From Numida meleagris (Eukaryota; Chordata; Aves; Galliformes; Numididae), in the NCBI RefSeq assembly GCF_002078875.1, contig NC_034411.1, forward strand, positions 31,576,260 to 31,640,259: a DNA stretch of 64,000 nt, read 5' to 3'. The position numbers were made by a program, and so were the translations under genes. Within the stretch, counting starts at the first letter, position 1; the number at the start of each line of letters is the position of its first letter. Shown piece by piece: positions 39,801 to 54,800 of the stretch. The notes under the pieces are model-generated. The model did not search any database and was not told the DNA's origin. It saw nothing but the letters and a program-made list of their open reading frames with translations.

Positions 39801-42800
39801 CAGCAAGAGTAGCCAGGTGAGACTCTGTTAGTGCAAGAGGGGCTTGTGCGTTTTTAGAGTCATCTGTTAAAGACGAACTGAGGTCCTGCTTTTTGCTGTC
39901 ATCAGTCATGGACAGTCTGTGTTGACACTGCATTGGAGGAGGAGTTATACCCATCCATCCCATGAGTAAGGAAAAGTAATTTGGGTGGATGTGGCACATT
40001 GAGCAAAGCAAACTATCGACAGCTTTCTTCAAAACCATGTTGCAGGGAAGAGACATTGACCAGTTAAACAGTGATCTGTAGAAGACAGAAAAATCATATC
40101 AAAACATAGACAGCTTGCCACTCATATTCCTTTTTCTTTGTCATTTTATACATCAGCTTTCTACATTAACTATTCTAGAAGCTGCTATAAAACTGAGTTT
40201 GACAGCCTCTTTTGGATTGCTGTATCAGCAGGACATTCATTACCCAAAAGGCATTCCCCATTCCTATATTTGAATTTATTTCATCATACTGTATTTAAAA
40301 TAGCTAAGAGGTGGCTCTTGCTGGGATGTTGCTGTCAAAGACAGGATTTCCATCTTTGGACAGTTGTCATTTAATTTACACATTTTTGAGACAGCCGCAA
40401 CACCTCTGTGCTTTCAACTCTTCAAGATGCAGCTACTAGAATAGCACACATTTTCCACAAAACTCTTAATTAATCCTTTGTAAAAACTGAAAGTATTTTA
40501 ATACATTTGCTTTTTCCTGCTCCTCTCACCTTTGTTTTTTTTAATGTTTCTTTCATTAGAATTCTTACTAAAGACATTGCATAGAAAATGAAAGCAGCAA
40601 GAATCTCATTGGTTGAACAACACTATTCTTAATTAACCTTAGGACACAAGTTAACACCTACCTTTAACCTCACTTCTATTCAAATAATGCCAGAGCAAAG
40701 GCACCTGAATGCAAAAGCTAATTTTGCTCCAATTATTTAGCTTATACTTGCAAAGTGGTATTTGTAAATTAGTGAAAATATTATACTTCACCTACCCTGA
40801 ACAAGTATGTATGAAAAATATTTTAAAAAGCAGTTTTCTGAACTGCATTCAAGTTACTATGACATCATATACAAGTTATATAATCTTAAACTCTACATAC
40901 ACATTAATGCACACCTCGTGGCACTTCAGTGTTAGTATTTTAATAATTTGAATGTATCATCCCATATCACATTTCTATTTTGAAGATAAAGATTGTTTTT
41001 CCCTCTTCTCGATGGAAGTATTATTTTACGTTTAGTTAGAGACTTGAAGAGTCCAAACGAGAATGTAGGTCTAGCAAGTGTTAGTTTCAATGCTGGCTGT
41101 TTAAAGACTGCTCCAAGATGAAACACTGAAGTGTGACTTTGCAAAAGTTTCCAAACTTTGAGAAGCAAGTTATTATTTTTTTTTTAAATCCACATATAAT
41201 GGCACACAAACTCTTCACCAACTATAAATTCAACATAATCCTTCCATCAAGATTTTCTAGGTAAGTTTATTGTCTGTACGAAAATAAAATTCTTTTCCAA
41301 CTAGATATTAAAAATAACTAAGGAATAAATTACTATCTACTGATAAAAAACAGAAGTAGTGAAATAGAACATGGGAATGACTGGAAAATACATCCAAAGG
41401 AGAAGTGACATATCACATGAAGGAGAACTTAAGAGTTATAGTTAGTGTCAACAAAATTACTTCAAAAGTTGAAGTATCAAAGATGAATACAGTGGAGATG
41501 TTATTTTTATTAGAAGAATTATTTTTCCCATGTTCAACAAAAATCCTTCTCTACTCATTTGAAAATATATTATATAATTTGCTCCAGATGCTGACTGATA
41601 TGAATTATAGTTTTAGTTGGCAGAAGGTAGAGGAACAGGATTATATTGCAACATGCATACTGAAACTAGGTACAATAGTTTTATTAGCATTTCTTCATTT
41701 CGTCCTGAAAACAATGTATTCTCCAACGGACAGGAATTCAACTGCAAATCCCACTTTTATATTGGTGCAAATCCAATTGGGTTATTCATTTTAAGAAATC
41801 TATTTTATTACAGCTCTTTCTTCTCAAATGTTATAACTCTTAAAATATATCTGCTTATATACATGTTTAAAGATACAAAACCATCTGTTTAGATATCTTT
41901 TTAGTATTCATTCTTTCAACCAGCATCAGGGATGTCAATTTCCACTACTTATTCCACTTCAAGCTGTATTATTTCAGAACAAAATAACTGTGTTTGAAAA
42001 GTATGCAGTACAATACTTTGTTTGCTTTACTTACTCGAAGAGCTCTCTGTCCAGCAGTGCCGGTAAATCATATTCAACAAGGAGTTCATAACTATGCCAC
42101 AAAATCGCTGCTACGCAATGCAAGTGGGAAGGAGATGGCATCAAAAGACCATACTCTCTTGTTGAGCTATTTGGACAAATGTAGCTGACCCGGCCACTTT
42201 TTTTCATAGCTGCAACTCTCGCGGAATCACTGACCCATTTTAACAGTGCTTGAATCCTGGAAGGCAAGATGATGTAGTACATTACAAAGGGTCAAAGAAA
42301 CACTCAAAACCAAATTAACTTGCTCTCTTTGAGGAGGTTGATTTAGACATTTATCACTTTCTTTGAAGCAGAGTTCAAGAATGAGCTCAAACTCTGTTTT
42401 CAAGACTTTGATCACTAACAGGGCAAAATAAATTAAAAACACATATCATCTTTGACAGTCAAATGTAAGCTTTCTTACTACAGAGAAGGAAAACATAGAA
42501 GGTAACTAAGCCCTAAGTATTTGAGAGAAAATTCAGCTGAACACAAAGTTTTCTCACTTTCCTAAGACCAAATAAGAGAGGGACAGCATTCTCTGTAAAG
42601 GATGGAAAGAGCTAGAAGGGAAAGCTGAAAGGTTTCTTTAGATTTCCATACTTTCAGGCTTTATTATAATAATCAGATTTTAAAAGGCTCTGCATTTGTG
42701 CTACTGCTTAGCAGATTATACACACTTCCACAGGATAATCCAAATAACGTTACCTATCTTTTGTTCCAGGATCTTGAGTTGTTCCCAGCTGATAAAGAAT

Positions 42801-45800
42801 GTCTATTGTGGAGTCAGAAGAGAGACCATTTAATCTTCCAAACAGTAAAGGGCTATTCAGATCTTGCCGCATTCAAAAAAAAAAAGAAAAGAAAAGAAAT
42901 GGGGGGTTTGGGAGGGAGAGGAAGAGGGGAAAACAACAGAAGTACTTACATACATATTTTTTTAAAAATACTCACAAAATTGTTAAAGAATTGCAATATT
43001 TACACTGAATTGAATTTTGCTATTAACATATGCATGCTAAGACACCACTATCATGATATTCCACTCTTTACACGTTCCATATAGTGTTCAGCCTTACTAC
43101 AGAAGAAAAAAATTAATTGCAACACCCATCAGACAGAAGACTTGCAGGTTTAACTAGCAGGATTTTCTTCAACATACTCTCCAAATGCATAGAATTCAGT
43201 CACAGAATCGAGAACATGACTAATTCCAATAGAGCTGTCAAACCTCACGCATCCAAGAAGCAAACGTTTGGTTCAATATGGAAGCTTATTTAATTCCAGT
43301 TTCCCCCAACAGGACTCTGGCCCAGGAATTCCTTGGATTATTTTCAATTCATCTTCTCCTTCCTATATTCTCCATCTCCTGCCATTTAGGAAACTACTCT
43401 ACTATTTAACAGCATTCCAATAAAAGATAATGTGCTACAATGACACATTAACTCATGGTGAAGTACATCATGGGAGGCATTTTGAGAAAGTGTTTTCTGT
43501 TAGAATCAGCAACTTCAGAACAGCACAAATAGGAATTCAGATTTCTTTCACTTAAAAGCCGCTAAACAGCAAAGCAAAGTGATACAGAATCATAAACACA
43601 CAAAAACCCTACAGTACATTGACTGAAGAGCTACAGCTGTGGGACATAAATCAGTTGCTGAATAATTGTCTCACTTAGTGCTATTCAGATTTTACTCTAT
43701 CCTGCAGCTCACTACAGATCAAACATTGCTATACTTACTTTCCTTAAAACTACTCCGAGGTACTCTATGTTGAAACATCTAGACACTGTGTACAGGTATA
43801 TACACAGCTGTGCTTAGGATATATTGCGTGGCCTACTTTTGTGACTTCAGAACATTCCCCTTACCTTATATTCTACAGAAATCAAAACAATACTGGTTGC
43901 ACTGTTTTCCTGTTGTAGAGCTACTCAGACACAAAGCTCTGTGATGCCCCGAAGTATAATGGCAAGTTAAACTACGTTGTCATGAAAAAACAGCACGTAT
44001 TGGCAAGCATAATTCAAACTCAAACTAACGTGCAAATACACTATATTTGTACATTTATACATAGATATATGTTGTTAAGCAGCAATTGAAAAGAAAGACA
44101 ATGCACTCACCTGCGGGATCACTCCCTGATGCTGAGCAGTTTCTTAGAAGAATGTCAATCAATTTGAGGCCTATTCTGGTGGACTGCAGCCCAATTTTTA
44201 CAAGCACAGCCTCAATGTTTGGAGAATGCATACCACAGTATGGTGACATCAGTAATGCAGCACATGTCTGCAACAGATTAGCAGTGGGTGCTGCTGCACT
44301 AGCCATCATTCCTTCTAAATCACTTATATGAGTGAGGCAGTGGTGTAATAATCTCAACCATCCAATACTGAAAAAGGAAAAGAGGAAAATGAGCAAAATG
44401 TGTCATTTTCTCATTCTATTTTCCATCTATCATGTATCTACTTGTATTAGATTCTATGGCAAGTATTGCAGAAAACTTCTGTGAAATTTTGAGAAAAGTA
44501 AATTGAAATAAGTGAATCTAAGAGCACAACGTAACATACATTAGCATTACAGTTGCAATTACTGCTTTGAATTAGTAAGAAAGGCAGGATTTGTGGGTAA
44601 AGGTAGTATTTTTATGCATTTTTTTTTTAAACATCATATTACTGCGTACAGGGACAAACGAGACTTTTTGGCTCCACAAACTTTTTTTCTAGTTCTGAAG
44701 TACTCCCTACAGCTTGCAATAAATGCATATGTAATGGGAAAAATCACAAATGTGAATGAAACAGCACATCTCACTTGGACACAAATTGATTTATTAATAT
44801 ATAAGGTCACGATCCTGCAGTAGTACAGAATCAGAGAATCACCAAGGTTGGAAAAGACCTCCAAGATCATCCGGCCCAACTGTCCACCTATCACCAATAG
44901 TTCTCACTAAACCATGTCCCTCAACACAACGTCTACATGATCCTTGAACACCTCCAGGGTTGGTGACACCATCACCTCCCTGGGCAGCCCATTCCAGCGC
45001 CTGACCACTCTTTCAGAAAAGTAGTATTTCCTAACGTCCATACTGAATCTGCCCTGGTGCAACTTGAGGCCATTCCCTCTAGTCCTTAGTAGCTGGCAAC
45101 TACTTATTATACATCTTTCCTAAAAATAAGAGCTTTTAAGAGGATTAATAGTTTGCAATGGCAAGGCTAGCTGTACAACTTTTTAGGGTCATTCACAAAT
45201 TCCAGTGAACGTTAGTGAGCACATTGAGTTACCTGATTTAAAAAGCACAGGAAAACTACAGAAATTACATTTATTTACCATTGCATTTCTTTCCCATGTA
45301 TCTTTTGAACAATATTGCTCAGCATTCCTTTTAATAATAAAAAGTAATCTTAAGGGAATCTAAATTTTACATGAAATAAATGACATCATTTCACTAATAA
45401 GTTTTCACAATTAATTTTAACCACTTTTTTGAGAGGAGGAGGCAGCAAAACTATGGGAAGCTTGCAAGATAAATCTTCCATTAAGACTGCATTTTTATTT
45501 TAGGAAAAATTATTCTAAAATATTTATTATGAAAATAATAAGTTCTCTGCTATGTCTAAACCAAAATCATATCCAAGTTTATTTAACATATCTATCAAAT
45601 TACTGCCATGAGTCTTTTGAGATAACTTATCTAAGTAAGCTGAAAACCACAGTAAAACATTTCAATATGTTAAGAATGTACACTCACTCTCTTTAGTAGT
45701 GATTATTTTTGTGTAACTTGAAGCTAACTTCTTCTGAAGTACAAATATAACAGCAGAATAATTTGTCTACGAAAATCTGTTTTGCTGCTATTCAAGATCA

Positions 45801-48800
45801 AGAATTAGTTTTGGCCATACAGCTTCTATAAAATATACACTAGACAGCATGCATGATCTTTGAATTTCCATACTTTTAGGTTTTGGTGTTTTTTTCCAAA
45901 GGCATAAAATACTTAAAAATTTTCCCCATCCCTCCTTTTCAAACTTAGAAACAGCAAAGTTCTAAACTGAAACATTCTAAAGTCATGAATTTTAATGATT
46001 AAGTAAGCTAAATTTCAGTTGAACCAATAACCTAAAATAGTTGAAAAACGAGGCTATCCTTAGATGTTTATTTTTGTTTTAAAAGTAAGTATGAAATTCA
46101 AGATAACATCTAAGCAAATCTAAGCTTTTGAAAAGAGATCTTGCTGATATGCCAGAATCACAACATTCAGTTCCTATTTCTCAATTGTTTGCAAATAGAA
46201 ATATTGGATACAACTCCACAAAACATTCTATTGTCCTATTTTTATTTCTGCTTCGAAACTTTCCAAACTTCAGAATAGATAAGAAATATGCTGCTACTTA
46301 AATTTTTTTTGACAATCGTCTATAATTAAGGACACCAAATGTAAGCTTTGATGCTTTTCACATCCTTTGTTTTTGTTCACCATTACAGAGATGAAACATT
46401 TTCATTTTAAAATGCAGAATAAGCATGCTACAAAAAGAGTGGGAAATACTGCCTATGTTGCATTTGCTTTCCAAAAAAACCCACCAAAACCAAACAACCT
46501 CTACGATATTTACAACAAATTCTCAAAATGCTAAAACTCAACTATATAAACAGCTACTTAATACAGTTCTCTACTCAAAGATCTGACTCGGGGCAGAAAA
46601 CAGCACAAAGAAAGAAAACACATACTTTTCCTCTAGTCTCTGTCAACCGATACCAGAGGCTTACCTTGTTTTAGAGACCTGATCCTCAGAAGGAAGGAAT
46701 GGATTATTGACTGTTGCAGATGAGGTGTTTCCAAAAGCTGTGAGGCCCAACAGTTTGATTTGAGAGAGGCCTAATGTACTAGCATCCCGTGGACGATGGA
46801 GACGAAGACAGACAGCTGATGCAACTTCAGCTTTTACAAGCTGTATTTTTATGTATGTGAGACCACTCGTGATAACAGGAGTTGACAAAGGTAACATATT
46901 GACACCGTCTGCACTTATTTCAACAGATACTGATGAAGGGCAAGCTACGGAGTAAGATAAGAAGGTTCAATACCATTTAAAAAACTGCACTGGTTTGAAT
47001 TTCAAGCATTAAACGTGTATTCCCTTTAAAGATATAGAACATGATGAAAATGAACTTAAGCAAACACTACTACAGAACTGCAGCTAGAGTATGGTCCTGT
47101 GTGATAACATATGGTGAAATGCATAAGCATTTTGATAAATGAGTTATACAGTTTATTCCAAAGATCTAAGATGAAGAAAAGTCCTGTCAGTATAAATATG
47201 ACATTTTTTCCTATTTGGGCTATGGCAATAACAGCTAAGGAAAATAAGAAAATTTGTTTCTCTCATGCTTCATTGCAGCTCCCATACAACACAATTCTTC
47301 CTGAAGACTCACGATCAACATCACATTCTTCTCAGATTTTGAGAAGTTTGACAAGTTTTCTGGCATATTAATGTTAATGCCATAAAACATGCACTAAACT
47401 ACATGCAATCAATAAGAACCAGAGCCTTCAGCTCTCAAGAGAAGCAGAACCAGTAAGCTTTTCAACTCATTTTATTGGCATTCTTCATACAATGTATCCA
47501 TTTGTGCTCCTCTGATTATATGCTTCTGACATTGCTAAATCTTACTCTTCAAATTTTCAAATCAGGATCGATGTCAGCAGATGTACTTACTTGCAAGAGA
47601 GGCCAGGTGAGGCTGGATATGTATCTCTTTGAGCAACACCGCTGCAGGAAGATGAATTGTGAGGTCACACCAAGCCTCCTCAGGTAAAAATATGTATGAC
47701 CACGCAGCAGACCGAGCTCTTCTATGTGGAGGAGTAGCCTGCAACAGTACTTCAGCAGGTTGGGCTGTAGGGCTGCTTGAGGTAATAGAACCTACAAAAA
47801 ACAGCAGTATTAACATTATTTATAAATATTAATTAATTAAACCCAGATTAATTTACCACCTGAATTATGGAAAACACTTTCTAATATCTGTTTTGTTTAT
47901 TCATACATTCCATACATGATAATGGTAACTGCTGATATATTTTTAATTTTCAAGTGTTTTACATATACAGTCTACATATCTACATGAATGTGCACGTGCT
48001 TGAACATTTGCTAGAGTACATCTGCTATCAAACCCCTGAAATTTTCATCAAGATTTAATTATAGAAACAAACCAAGCAAAAGGTCCAGGCTGAACGGTAT
48101 GCTTAAAACTTGAACTCTGTTAATTCATAGTAAACCTCATGAGAGTTTTAAAGGTTTCATTATTAGAATGGTAACAAACGTCTTTAAATATCATAGACTG
48201 CAAACATTTTTCTGAAAAAGTTTTGTTTAACATGAAAACCCTTCTTCTAAATTAGGATACCAAATTCAAAAGTCTATAGCCATATCAACAACATACTTTT
48301 CAAATCTTAGAATGACTCAAGAACAAAGCAGAAAGAACCCAGACTATGTCTTCTCTAGCAAGTTGTATGGCTCAGGAAGACTGTATCTGTGCTGTTCCAA
48401 CTACAGACACGTGGGATGTTTTACTTTTGAGCAGCTCCAGCCTCATCCTATCACTGAATGCCTATTATTAGTTGGGGGGTGAATTCCTTAAGTACACGTT
48501 TTGACAGACTTTCACCCCAAATGAATTCAGTTTGTGCCTCAGAGAACACCACCAGATGAGAATCAAAGTGTAGTAAGCAAAGACCATCAGAAGGTACACT
48601 TCAAAAGCATGTTCTCAACAGGAAGTGAAATATTAAGATAGATAAACTCAAAGCAGAACACCAAGAACTGCAGCACTTTCCAAGTTTGAGGATGAGACAT
48701 GAAAGAACCCACTGTGATATATGTTTAGGATTTTTACTACTGCAAACAATTACGTACCAACATCTGCATGTTTCTCAAATTTATCTCTTCAGAATTCGTG

Positions 48801-51800
48801 AATAGTGAAGTAGATTTTGAATGGTTCCACATTCTGATAAACCTTCTTTTTAATATCATTTTATTTATTTTACATTTGAATGAAAGGACTAAAAGGGACT
48901 TCTTTCTTCTCCTACAGTACTGCCAAAGATTTTTTTAAAAATAATTTTTTCTTCACTCCTGACAATAGGATACTGGATGTACACATTCGTCAGCTACACT
49001 GGGCTAATGAGCAGCAACATGAATCAAGACACTAGTAGTGGAAAAAAAAACACCTCAGTAAAATATTAGAGTGCATTTACATCTGAAAACTCATGTATTT
49101 TAATAAGTGGTAGCCATTATATTGATAACAAAAAGCACTGCAATTCTAACAAATGTTCATGCAGGCAGCATCGATGCATTTAGGTACAAGCATGAGAGCA
49201 GCATCAGCAACAGTAGCCCAATGCTCCAGTATCTGCTGCTGTCTGACCTAGCTCAGGCTCTGTGTCATCCATCTATGCAATGCTTCTGTAACAGGTGGAT
49301 TAAATCTGTTGTGCATTAAGTTCAGCCAGTGAGTCTTAGTGGACTACTGCAGAAACTGGCCTGGAACTGTGTATTCAAACAACCCAGTGGAGGAAGGGGC
49401 TTACCTTGATTCAATGACCACATCACATACTGACCAATTCCCTTCCTTCCACCCCCAGCCAAAAAAAGCTCTTATTAACAGTGGAGGAGGATTTCACCGA
49501 GGAATTTTTTTACTCACCCAGCAACATTTTTAAACATTAGTACCACCTCTGTTTAGAAGGTCTGGTAGTATTTCAACATGTGACGCAATACTTTTTGTTA
49601 AGAACATGATACAGATTCAAATAGCCATTGGATATTAAGGTGAGAGAAGGTTGTATTACTTACCCAATGGTGCAAAATTGTGAATTCCCTCTGCATTATC
49701 AGGTTCAGAAGCTAGCACTCTGGCTTTCAAACTACTGTCTGTTGCTTTGGTGGGACCAGAATCAAGGAATTTCATAATAGTCGAAACCATACTTCTTGCT
49801 GTGTTAACAATAGCTCTTGTGCTCGTTACCATGTTGTTACAAATAAGCTGAACACCACCTGTGTATAATTGGGATGGGGGAAAAAAAAAAAACACTGTTC
49901 AGAAGCCTGTGATAGATTCTAAGCAAACAAACACATATTTAATGAATTTGCTTCTTTAGACACATCTGTATTCCTTAAGTGCCATAAAATCTACAATAAA
50001 CTTATTACTTGAAGCATCCAAAGAAAAGACGTTCTTACCCATATCATGAAAAGCCTTCAGTGCCTCACTTGTGTCCAAGACTCGTAAAATGAACCAGAGG
50101 AGTGGTTCAGACAACTGACAAGTGGCAAGAGAACCCTAGAAGAAAGTTAAGAAATACAGTTTCATACAGAATTAATGACAAAAATATGCACAACTGTTCT
50201 TTGTCTCCCTTTCTAGTAGGCAAATAAGAAATCCCACCACAGTAAACCACTCTACCACAAAATAGCAATATCATGCTCCAGAAGGTTCACTCCTACACAG
50301 GAGAAGTCTATGCAGTAAGGAAAAGATTAAATGACAAGGTAAGTAGCTGAAGGGAATTAAGAATATCGAGCATTTTAAATACCCAGTAATATAAACACAA
50401 TAAATGTGTTTCCCACTTGAACACAAAGAAATGTTCAATTCACTTTTAGCCAAGAATATTTACAGGAATATCAAAATATCCTTACAGAAACTCTAACTCT
50501 CTCCCCCTTCAACATGAGTGATGGATGGAGATTTCCTATCTTCTGCACTGCAGTGATGTTGGAAAAATGTTAGTATCAGTTTACTGACATGATCATAGCT
50601 TACTGCATCAACCGAACTGTAACCATCTTGAAGAAGAGCAAAATAAAAGGGAACCTACCTGTCTTCCCATATACCCGCAAGCCATGTAAGTAAGAATCGG
50701 CTGAAGCATCACTTGCACCGTTGTTGCTTTCTTACTAAGTGTTGTCAGGATAGTGAACAATCCATCTCCAACTGATATTGCATCTAAGCCACCATGAAAG
50801 TTTTCATGTTTAGTGAGATGTAAGCCACTTGCACCTTAGTGAAAACAGGAACAGTTCCAGGTTCAGAAGCTGAGACGTAACAAATTGTTACTGCATAGAG
50901 AACTCAAGGATATTTAAATTTCACTTCAGCTAAATATTGGCATGTATTTTACAAGAAGCCCAATTATCAGGATCATACAAATTACCACTAATGTTCTTAG
51001 ACCACTTAACATACGCATTTCTATTGGAAACATCTCTCCTTGAACTTTTCTTCTCAGTGTTACAGCTCAGGATTTATTCAGTAATATTGATTACATATTT
51101 GCTGAAAAGGAGGAAGGAAAGCAGTAGGATATTTCTCCCAAAAGAAACTACCTCTGTAAAAATTACTGCCTCGCAAAGCATATGACATCAATTTGAGCTT
51201 TTAAAAGTGGTTTTAGATTGGGTTGGGGAAATGGATTTCATTTCCCTTCCATTTACAGGAACTGGAGTTATACTCACAGAAAATAATATAGAGAATGTGT
51301 TTAAGTGATCTTTGCAATATGCCTCAGAGAAACATTTTGGCGAGAGCATTGACAGCTATAGTACTTTAATCACTTTTAAGTTGTCAAGAAAGAAAACACT
51401 GGTAAGCTTTGAAAGCGTGGAGACAGACAGAAGTCTCTTAGGACTCAGTCTCTGCAGTGTCTAGAAAAGCTAAAAATAAATGACACAGCTGAACAAGGTG
51501 TTGTTAAGACTTTGAGGCACGGGAAGGGTAGGATAGGATGGGAGTACTATTACTTCTGTGATTTTCATAGTCTGTCAATAACAAAGCACAAAACCCTCAT
51601 GAAATGCAAAGACAAAACTCACAAACATTTTAACTTCATGCGACAAAAGATTTACTGAAGGCTATTCTGGTTCCTGATCCACTTGCTTGCAAGGTGCAGT
51701 AAATCAACATTATTAGCAGAAATTTTGACTCCAGAGCCACCACCTACCAGTGCACATCTGCTAAAGTCTTTCAGTTTATCTTTCCTGGGTAGCTAGCATT

Positions 51801-54800
51801 CTGCACTACCCATTACATGTTAACTACTAAATGCTGGTAACTGATTTTTGGAACATACGCAACTTTGGCACCAATCTTGTAGAAACATTTTGTTCAAAAA
51901 AAAATTGTCTGGCAAGAGCTAAATACAAATTTTCTTGAAGGAACTAAAACCACAAAGAACTGTGTCATATCTTCCCAAAATACACACACAAATTAGTTTC
52001 AGTAACCTATATCAAAAGACCCTGGGGGAAATAATCCATCGAAGGGATTCAGTTGGCCCAGTACTCTGAATTCTATGAAAAACATATTGAAACATTATCT
52101 TTCCAAATTGACTTCTTAAAAAATACAAAATATTTGCTTGACACACACTGGTGGTTTAGAATGACATCAAAGTTGAGGACCGTATTTGAATTTCACCCCC
52201 AAAAACATGTACTCAAACCAACCAACCAGTCACAGAAAAAAAAAAATACTTTCAATGTTCATTCATAGCATATCTGTGATACAACACCAATATCCAGAGT
52301 GAAGGATGAGGTGTTTCGGAATTAATTTCAGGAAGATTCCAACAATGCAATCCAGGCTTGTCAAATCCTGTCTGCTGTTTAATCTACCAGGGATTACTAC
52401 TTTTTTCTCAGTTGGTCTTATGCCAAATGGACCACTCACTGGTCAGATATTCACACACTCTCATCCAAAGAACACAGTTTTTTGACACCGATTTGGTTAA
52501 ACAGTTTCACATCTACTTAAAACAAATTAGCACAGAAAAGGACAGAGAAGCTTTCTTGGAAATAAGAGAAACACTACAGAGTACAGAATTTCATGATTAT
52601 TTTTGCCTTTGAAATGGAGTGCATGATCCGGGCCAATCTTTCTGTAAAATGTTCTTCTACTTTTACATGTGCACTACATTCATGTAGTATTTCATCCAGT
52701 GGTCTAAGCTGTGCAAATAAACTGTATACTATCTTCACAGCTCAAAAGCAAGTCACAAAGACAACCTCTCTGAGAAAACACATCCTAGACACATGTCTGA
52801 CAAACAGCAGCTTTGCTTTTTGAAGTATCATCAGCAATCCACACTTGTTAGTAGCAGGAAGAATTCCCACAAATATATTACTAGAACCCTAAAGAGTATG
52901 CTGGCTAAGGAGACTTCTGATAAAAGCAGAGGAATGGAAAAGCGCCTGCATTCTTTGCAGTGGCACAATTGTAATTTTTCAAACGTGATTAGAAAAAGAA
53001 AAATATTGCTATATGGAGTGAACTATCAAGGTAACATGCCTGTAGTACAAACTGAAGACTAATTCTAATCCATGCATGGAGGCATGTGACAGGCACAGAA
53101 GTACAGGAAATTCCTCTTAAATATAAGAAAGTGTATTTTTCTTCAAGGATGACTGAACACTGGCATGGATTTCCCAGAGCAATTGTGGAGCCTCCACTCT
53201 TGAGGAATTAAAAATCTCACTGGCTAAGGTACTGAGCTACTTACTCTCTGTATCAGGCTCTGAATTAACCCTGCCTTGTGAAGGGAGGTTGGACTAGGCA
53301 ATCTCCAGAGCCCCCTCTTTCAACATCAATCCTTCTGAATTTGCTCAATCTCAGAATTACAAATGCCAAACACACTTCCATTTGGCTTTAATTACTATCT
53401 CCCATCTTATATTGTTTTTTCCCCACCTTACATCACTTCTCATCCTTCTCACTTTCTATCAGCTTCTCTTACTCTTTTTTGACACATTTTTCATATCTAC
53501 ACCCAATGTATTAGTTTGTAGACGTTTAAAGTGTTTACCACTGCAAAAGACCTTCCTCCTTAATTAAGAAATACCTACCAATAATCATTGCCATTGCGCT
53601 GCTGTTACACTGGCCAAGGGCAGACAAAATCTGGCTCATAATTTGTTGGTTGGCTAACACCAAGTCCGCAACATATGCAGTTGATCCTTGAATACTAGGA
53701 TTGTTTCCATTGCCATCTTTGCCTCCGGAAACTTTTTCTTCATCAGACACACTGTCTGTAGTGCTGCTTGCTACTGGTACACGGGCACTATATTCTCGGT
53801 TACTGGAAAGTGGCAGTTGAACTAAAATGTTCACCAGCTTTAACAAATCAAACATAAGTTGATCCCTTGTCATTTCTCCACAAACTGCTTTGGCATCACC
53901 TGGACGGATAATATTGGCAAAAAGTCCTCCAAAACATGCTCTAGCACCCACAGAGCTGTCTGAGCCGCTGCGAGACATCACTTTGTCCGAACATGTAATG
54001 TAATGATGCACAAGGAAGGTTATAGACTCAATCACTGCAGAAATAGTGCTAACTGACACAACTTCAAAATTCTGTTCCAAGGTAAATTCCAAGAGTTTCA
54101 CTTGAGCATCCAAAGGACCTTGGCCTGTCTGAAAAGCACCTCTGAAAGTAAAGAGAAAAAAAGAAAAAAGATATTTCATTATTCAATATTAACAAGATAG
54201 ACAGTTTTTTGTTGTTTGCTTGAGATATAAGAATCAAAAAGCACACCAGACTTCCAATAAATAAAAAACTAGCCATTTTCAGAAATGCAAGCTGAAGCAT
54301 AATTTGACCTTACGCATGGATGAGGCATTCATAATTTTTAACTACCAATCATTATACAGTCTGTGGAACCTCTTCATCCTATAACTTTTCTGATACTACT
54401 AACAACAAAAGCTTCCTTTGGAAAAGTTTGAAATCTAGTTAGATTTTTTTGTCTGTTTCTCTTTTTTTTTTTTTTTTTTTTAACTGACCAGTTAACCGTG
54501 TGCATATATATTTCAGACACAGTCCTGTTCAGTTGCTGTGGGTGAAAAGTTTAATAAACTTGCAGGGAAATTGCGTGGGAAGAAGTCTAATACTGTAGTA
54601 TCATTAGGATTTTTCCTTAATTCTAACACGAAAATTCAACAGGATTTTTCCTTCCATAGATTTTTTTTTCTCCAAAGTAGAGAGAAAAATGGTCAGTTTT
54701 TAGCTTTCCAGAAAGTGACTATATGTAAAATGATGAGAAAATATTCCAGTTGTCAAAGGTAGGTGCTTACAGGTTGATTACTTGAGGGATCTTTTCTAGC

